This document shows positions 13,522-15,636 of a DNA stretch of 15,636 bases, one piece after another (position 1 is the first letter of the stretch; each line of letters starts with the position of its first letter). Location of the stretch: the NCBI GenBank assembly GCA_947441695.1, contig CANEUK010000010.1:1-15636 (forward strand). The letters run 5' to 3'. Made by a program: the position numbers and the translations under genes. The notes under the pieces were generated by a model. It searched no databases and was not told where the DNA came from. It saw nothing but the letters and a program-made list of their open reading frames with translations. The DNA is from Rickettsiales bacterium (GTDB lineage: Bacteria; Pseudomonadota; Alphaproteobacteria; Rickettsiales; UBA1997).

Positions 13522-14637
13522 ATGATTCGCTTAAAAGCACTTTTAAAAAAAGAATTTTTACAAATTAAACGCGACAAAAGCGCGCTACTTATTGCCTTTG
13601 TTTTGCCAGCTTTTTTAACCTTTATTTTTGGCTACGGAATTTCAATCGACACCAATAAAATAAAAATTGGTATTGCTATTGAAGACGCGCAAAGCGTTGC
13701 TAGTTCTGAATTGGTTGGCTTTTTTAGTGCTTCAAAATTTGTTGAGGTTAAAAAAATTACCCGCAGCCAAAAACTGCTCGAAAACGATTTGTTGGCGCAA
13801 AAAATTGGCGCGATTGTGATAATTCCAAACAACTTCAACAAAAAACTTATCAAAGAAAAAATTGCCCAAATTTATTTGATTAACGACGCTTCCGAACCAA
13901 ACACCGCCGCTTTTGCCAATTCTTACGTGAATGCAATTTTAGATTTATACGCCGCGAATTTAAATTCTAAAAAAGGAATCAAAACAAAACCCTTAATCAA
14001 AATTGAGGAACGATTTTGGTATAATGAATCGCTCAAAGCCGATCATCTTCTTAATATTGGATCGATTGGTTTTGTGCTTTCAATTGCCGGAACTTTATTG
14101 ACGGCTTTGGTTGTGGCGCGTGATTGGGAGCGCGGAAGTATGGAATATTTGATTGCCACGCCTGTGACAATTTTTGAAATGATTTTGAGCAAAATTTTGC
14201 CTTATTTGCTTTTGGGGATTTGCTCTTTTTTTATTAGTTTTGCTTGCGTGATGATTTTTTTTGGCACGCCTTTTAAAGGCTCGCTGCTTTTATTTGGGGC
14301 AATTGGCGCGCTTTATTTAATATTAACTTGCGCGCTTGGTTTGTTGATTTCTACCGCTTCTAAAAGCCAATTTGTAGCTTCGCAAGGTGCTATTTTGGTT
14401 TCGATGGTTCCAACAATTATGCTTTCGGGCTTGGTTTACGAAATTGATTCAATGCCAAAAATCATGCAATTTATTACCAAAATTGTGCCAGCAAAATATT
14501 TGATTAGCGCAATGCGCACGCTGTTTTTAATGGGAAATGAATGGAGTATTTTGCTGCCAAATATTTTTGGAATTATCACAATTGCCAGTGTGATTTTGTT
14601 TGGCGTTTTTAAAAAAACCAAAAAGTCGATTGATTAA
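13522..14637 (+). CDS. ABC-2 type permease (YbhS/YhhJ-like)
   Basis: A 371-residue inner-membrane permease. It begins with a short cytoplasmic helix (LLKKEFLQIKRDKS) and a first membrane span at about 20-40. A large periplasmic domain follows (about 41-175), then at least five further hydrophobic spans between 178 and 365. The family motif ARDWERGSMEYLIATPV (199-215) sits at the cytoplasmic coupling loop. Length and plan match E. coli YbhS, YbhR and YhhJ. A GAGG at 13506-13509, inside the end of the ATPase gene, lies 12 bases before the ATG. Only one permease gene follows; E. coli ybhGFSR has two. The transporter is therefore probably a permease homodimer, unless a partner is encoded elsewhere. 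It is the last gene of the operon; no strong terminator follows. Confidence 0.93.
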   Translation: MIRLKALLKKEFLQIKRDKSALLIAFVLPAFLTFIFGYGISIDTNKIKIGIAIEDAQSVASSELVGFFSASKFVEVKKITRSQKLLENDLLAQKIGAIVIIPNNFNKKLIKEKIAQIYLINDASEPNTAAFANSYVNAILDLYAANLNSKKGIKTKPLIKIEERFWYNESLKADHLLNIGSIGFVLSIAGTLLTALVVARDWERGSMEYLIATPVTIFEMILSKILPYLLLGICSFFISFACVMIFFGTPFKGSLLLFGAIGALYLILTCALGLLISTASKSQFVASQGAILVSMVPTIMLSGLVYEIDSMPKIMQFITKIVPAKYLISAMRTLFLMGNEWSILLPNIFGIITIASVILFGVFKKTKKSID

Positions 14638-14713
14638 AATTAGAAGTGATGGGCTAATTCGTATTTTAATTATCATTGTTCGAAAATTTGTCTTAAATAA
14701 ATATTAAATTTTT

Positions 14714-15508
14714 ATGAAAATAGGCGTCACTGGAGTTACTGGTCGCATGGGAGAAACCATTGCAAAATTGGCTTTTCAACACGAGTTTGTTGATCTTGAA
14801 AGCTGCTTGGTAAGAGCAAATTCAGAGTTTGTTAATCAAGATTTGGGTGAATTTTTAGGCTTCGAAAAAAACGGCAAAAACTTAACTTCAAACCTTGATG
14901 ATTTTGTTCAAAATTGCGACGCAATAATTGATTTTTCGTCGCCAAATTTAAGCTTAGAAATTGCCCAAAAATGCGCTGAAAATAAAAAAATTTTGGTTTG
15001 CGGAACCACCGGATTTTTGGAGCATGAAAAACAAAAATTTGCTTCCTACGCTTCAGAAACGGTGATTATTTGGTCTTCAAATATGTCTTTGGGCGTGAAT
15101 TTATTGATGAATTTAGCGCAAAAAGTTGCTCATACTTTGCATGATGATTTTGATGTAGAAATTGTTGAAATGCACCACAAAAACAAAGTTGATGCACCTT
15201 CTGGAACCGCGTTGTCTTTGGGCGCGGCGGTTGCGGCGGGTCGCGGATCTGACTTACAACAAATCGCAAATATGGCGCGAGTTGGAAAAGAATCGGCGCG
15301 CAAAAAGGGCGAAATTGGTTTTGCTGCTTTGCGCGGCGGCGATGTAATTGGCGATCACAGCGTAATTTTTGCGGGCGATGGCGAGCGCATCGAACTTACT
15401 CACAAAGCCTCAAATCGCGACATTTTTGCCAAAGGCGCAATTCGAGCAGCAATTTGGGGAAGCGCAAAAGAAGTTGGATTTTACTCGATGCGCGACGTTT
15501 TGAGTTAG
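14714..15508 (+). CDS. dapB: 4-hydroxy-tetrahydrodipicolinate reductase
   Basis: DapB reduces 4-hydroxy-tetrahydrodipicolinate with NAD(P)H in the diaminopimelate route to lysine and peptidoglycan. All landmarks are present in 264 residues: the nucleotide-binding GVTGRMG (7-13), DFSSP (73-77), CGTTG (96-100), the catalytic and substrate-binding EMHHKNKVDAPSGTA (152-166) with H154, H155 and K158, and GFAALRGGDVIGDH (202-215). It appears complete and active. The ATG at 14714 is supported because KIGVTGVTGRMG begins at once, as in the family; no Shine-Dalgarno sequence is visible. It follows the permease gene by 76 bp and may have its own promoter. A dispersed two-hairpin repeat begins within 10 bp of its stop and may double as its transcript end. 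Confidence 0.97.
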   Translation: MKIGVTGVTGRMGETIAKLAFQHEFVDLESCLVRANSEFVNQDLGEFLGFEKNGKNLTSNLDDFVQNCDAIIDFSSPNLSLEIAQKCAENKKILVCGTTGFLEHEKQKFASYASETVIIWSSNMSLGVNLLMNLAQKVAHTLHDDFDVEIVEMHHKNKVDAPSGTALSLGAAVAAGRGSDLQQIANMARVGKESARKKGEIGFAALRGGDVIGDHSVIFAGDGERIELTHKASNRDIFAKGAIRAAIWGSAKEVGFYSMRDVLS

Positions 15509-15515
15509 TTAATTC

Positions 15516-15606
15516 TAAATCAAATTCAAACCAAGTTTGAATTTGGTAAATGTTGAATTGCTTCGCAATAGATTTTTGGTTTTTTTAAAGTCGTTATCTT
15601 CAATTG
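15516..15606 (-). repeat. Dispersed two-hairpin repeat, copy C, downstream of dapB
   Basis: Read on the minus strand it begins near AATTGAAGATAAC, passes through ACCAAAAATCTATTGCG, and forms hairpin 1 (ATTGC, GAA, GCAAT; plus 15557-15569). It then forms hairpin 2, with 10-bp arms AAATTCAAAC/GTTTGAATTT around a three-base loop (plus 15522-15544), and ends TTGATTTAG. It shares this order with copy A. On the plus strand hairpin 1 is followed by a T-rich stretch (15572-15586), so it may end dapB transcripts; its stem is only five base pairs. Confidence 0.7.
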
Positions 15607-15636
15607 ATTTTTGCCACAAATCTTCAATTGATTCCA
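15597..15636. repeat. 24-bp direct repeat at the window edge
   Basis: TCTTCAATTGATT occurs at 15597 and again at 15621, an offset of 24 bases. The first copy runs into the dispersed repeat C. The unit may belong to the repeat's flank or to a gene entering from the right on the minus strand; the edge prevents a decision. Confidence 0.4.

Noticed and set aside
15515..15634. A 39-codon open frame on the minus strand entering from the right edge, ending at 15515, as the 3' end of another gene
   Set aside because: Most of it is the dispersed repeat C, a second frame there is equally open, and no family motif is visible. It cannot be told from chance.
1..15636. CRISPR arrays, tRNA or rRNA genes, and integrase or transposase genes
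   Set aside because: No regularly spaced repeat series, cloverleaf or ribosomal sequence, and no reading frame resembling a recombinase, was found by reading both strands.

Overview
The window is AT-rich DNA (roughly two thirds A+T by eye) from a Gram-negative bacterium. An outer-membrane efflux lipoprotein, a periplasmic adaptor and a DapB with an alphaproteobacterial look all fit that. Alphaproteobacteria of the Rickettsiales/Holosporales kind are the best guess, because the window also holds palindromic repeats inside reading frames, as Rickettsia does. The taxonomy is an inference. Genes use the standard code, with many TTG and GTG starts.

Layout. (1) 1-489: the 3' quarter of lepA (elongation factor 4). 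(2) 513-2932, minus strand: a type I restriction-modification gene in which methyltransferase (HsdM) and specificity (HsdS, two recognition domains) parts are fused. Its first 46 codons are in another frame, so the gene is broken or switchable at a 13-bp tandem repeat. No hsdR is in view. (3) 3055-3528: a LabA-like NYN-domain protein. (4) 3572-3715: a 144-bp non-coding element with perfect 17-bp terminal inverted repeats resembling IS6-family ends, sitting between copies of ATAAT. (5) 3807-9328: two large overlapping reading frames. The first ends in a transglutaminase-like Cys-His-Asp domain. The second carries two intact AAA+ ATPase modules plus apparently degenerate ones. They look like one protein of about 1,850 residues split by a one-base frameshift at an A6 tract. 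This is the least ordinary part of the window. (6) 9401-14637: a trans-envelope ABC export operon (outer-membrane lipoprotein, membrane-fusion protein, double ATPase, one permease), close to E. coli YbhG/YbhF/YbhS. (7) 14714-15508: dapB, of lysine and peptidoglycan-precursor synthesis.

Two observations cut across the genes. First, a dispersed repeat with two hairpins occurs inside the AAA gene (7579-7680) and after dapB (15516-15606), with a shortened relative inside the ABC ATPase gene (12689-12750). The two full copies keep a hairpin whose arms differ by compensating changes, and the coding copies stay in frame within inter-domain linkers. Second, both broken frames (hsdM and the AAA protein) would be repaired by a single added A on the coding strand, so sequencing error, decay and slippage need to be told apart.

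The LabA-like, R-M, MITE and transglutaminase/AAA genes form an accessory block between ordinary housekeeping and transport genes. No tRNA, rRNA, CRISPR array, integrase or transposase gene was seen.
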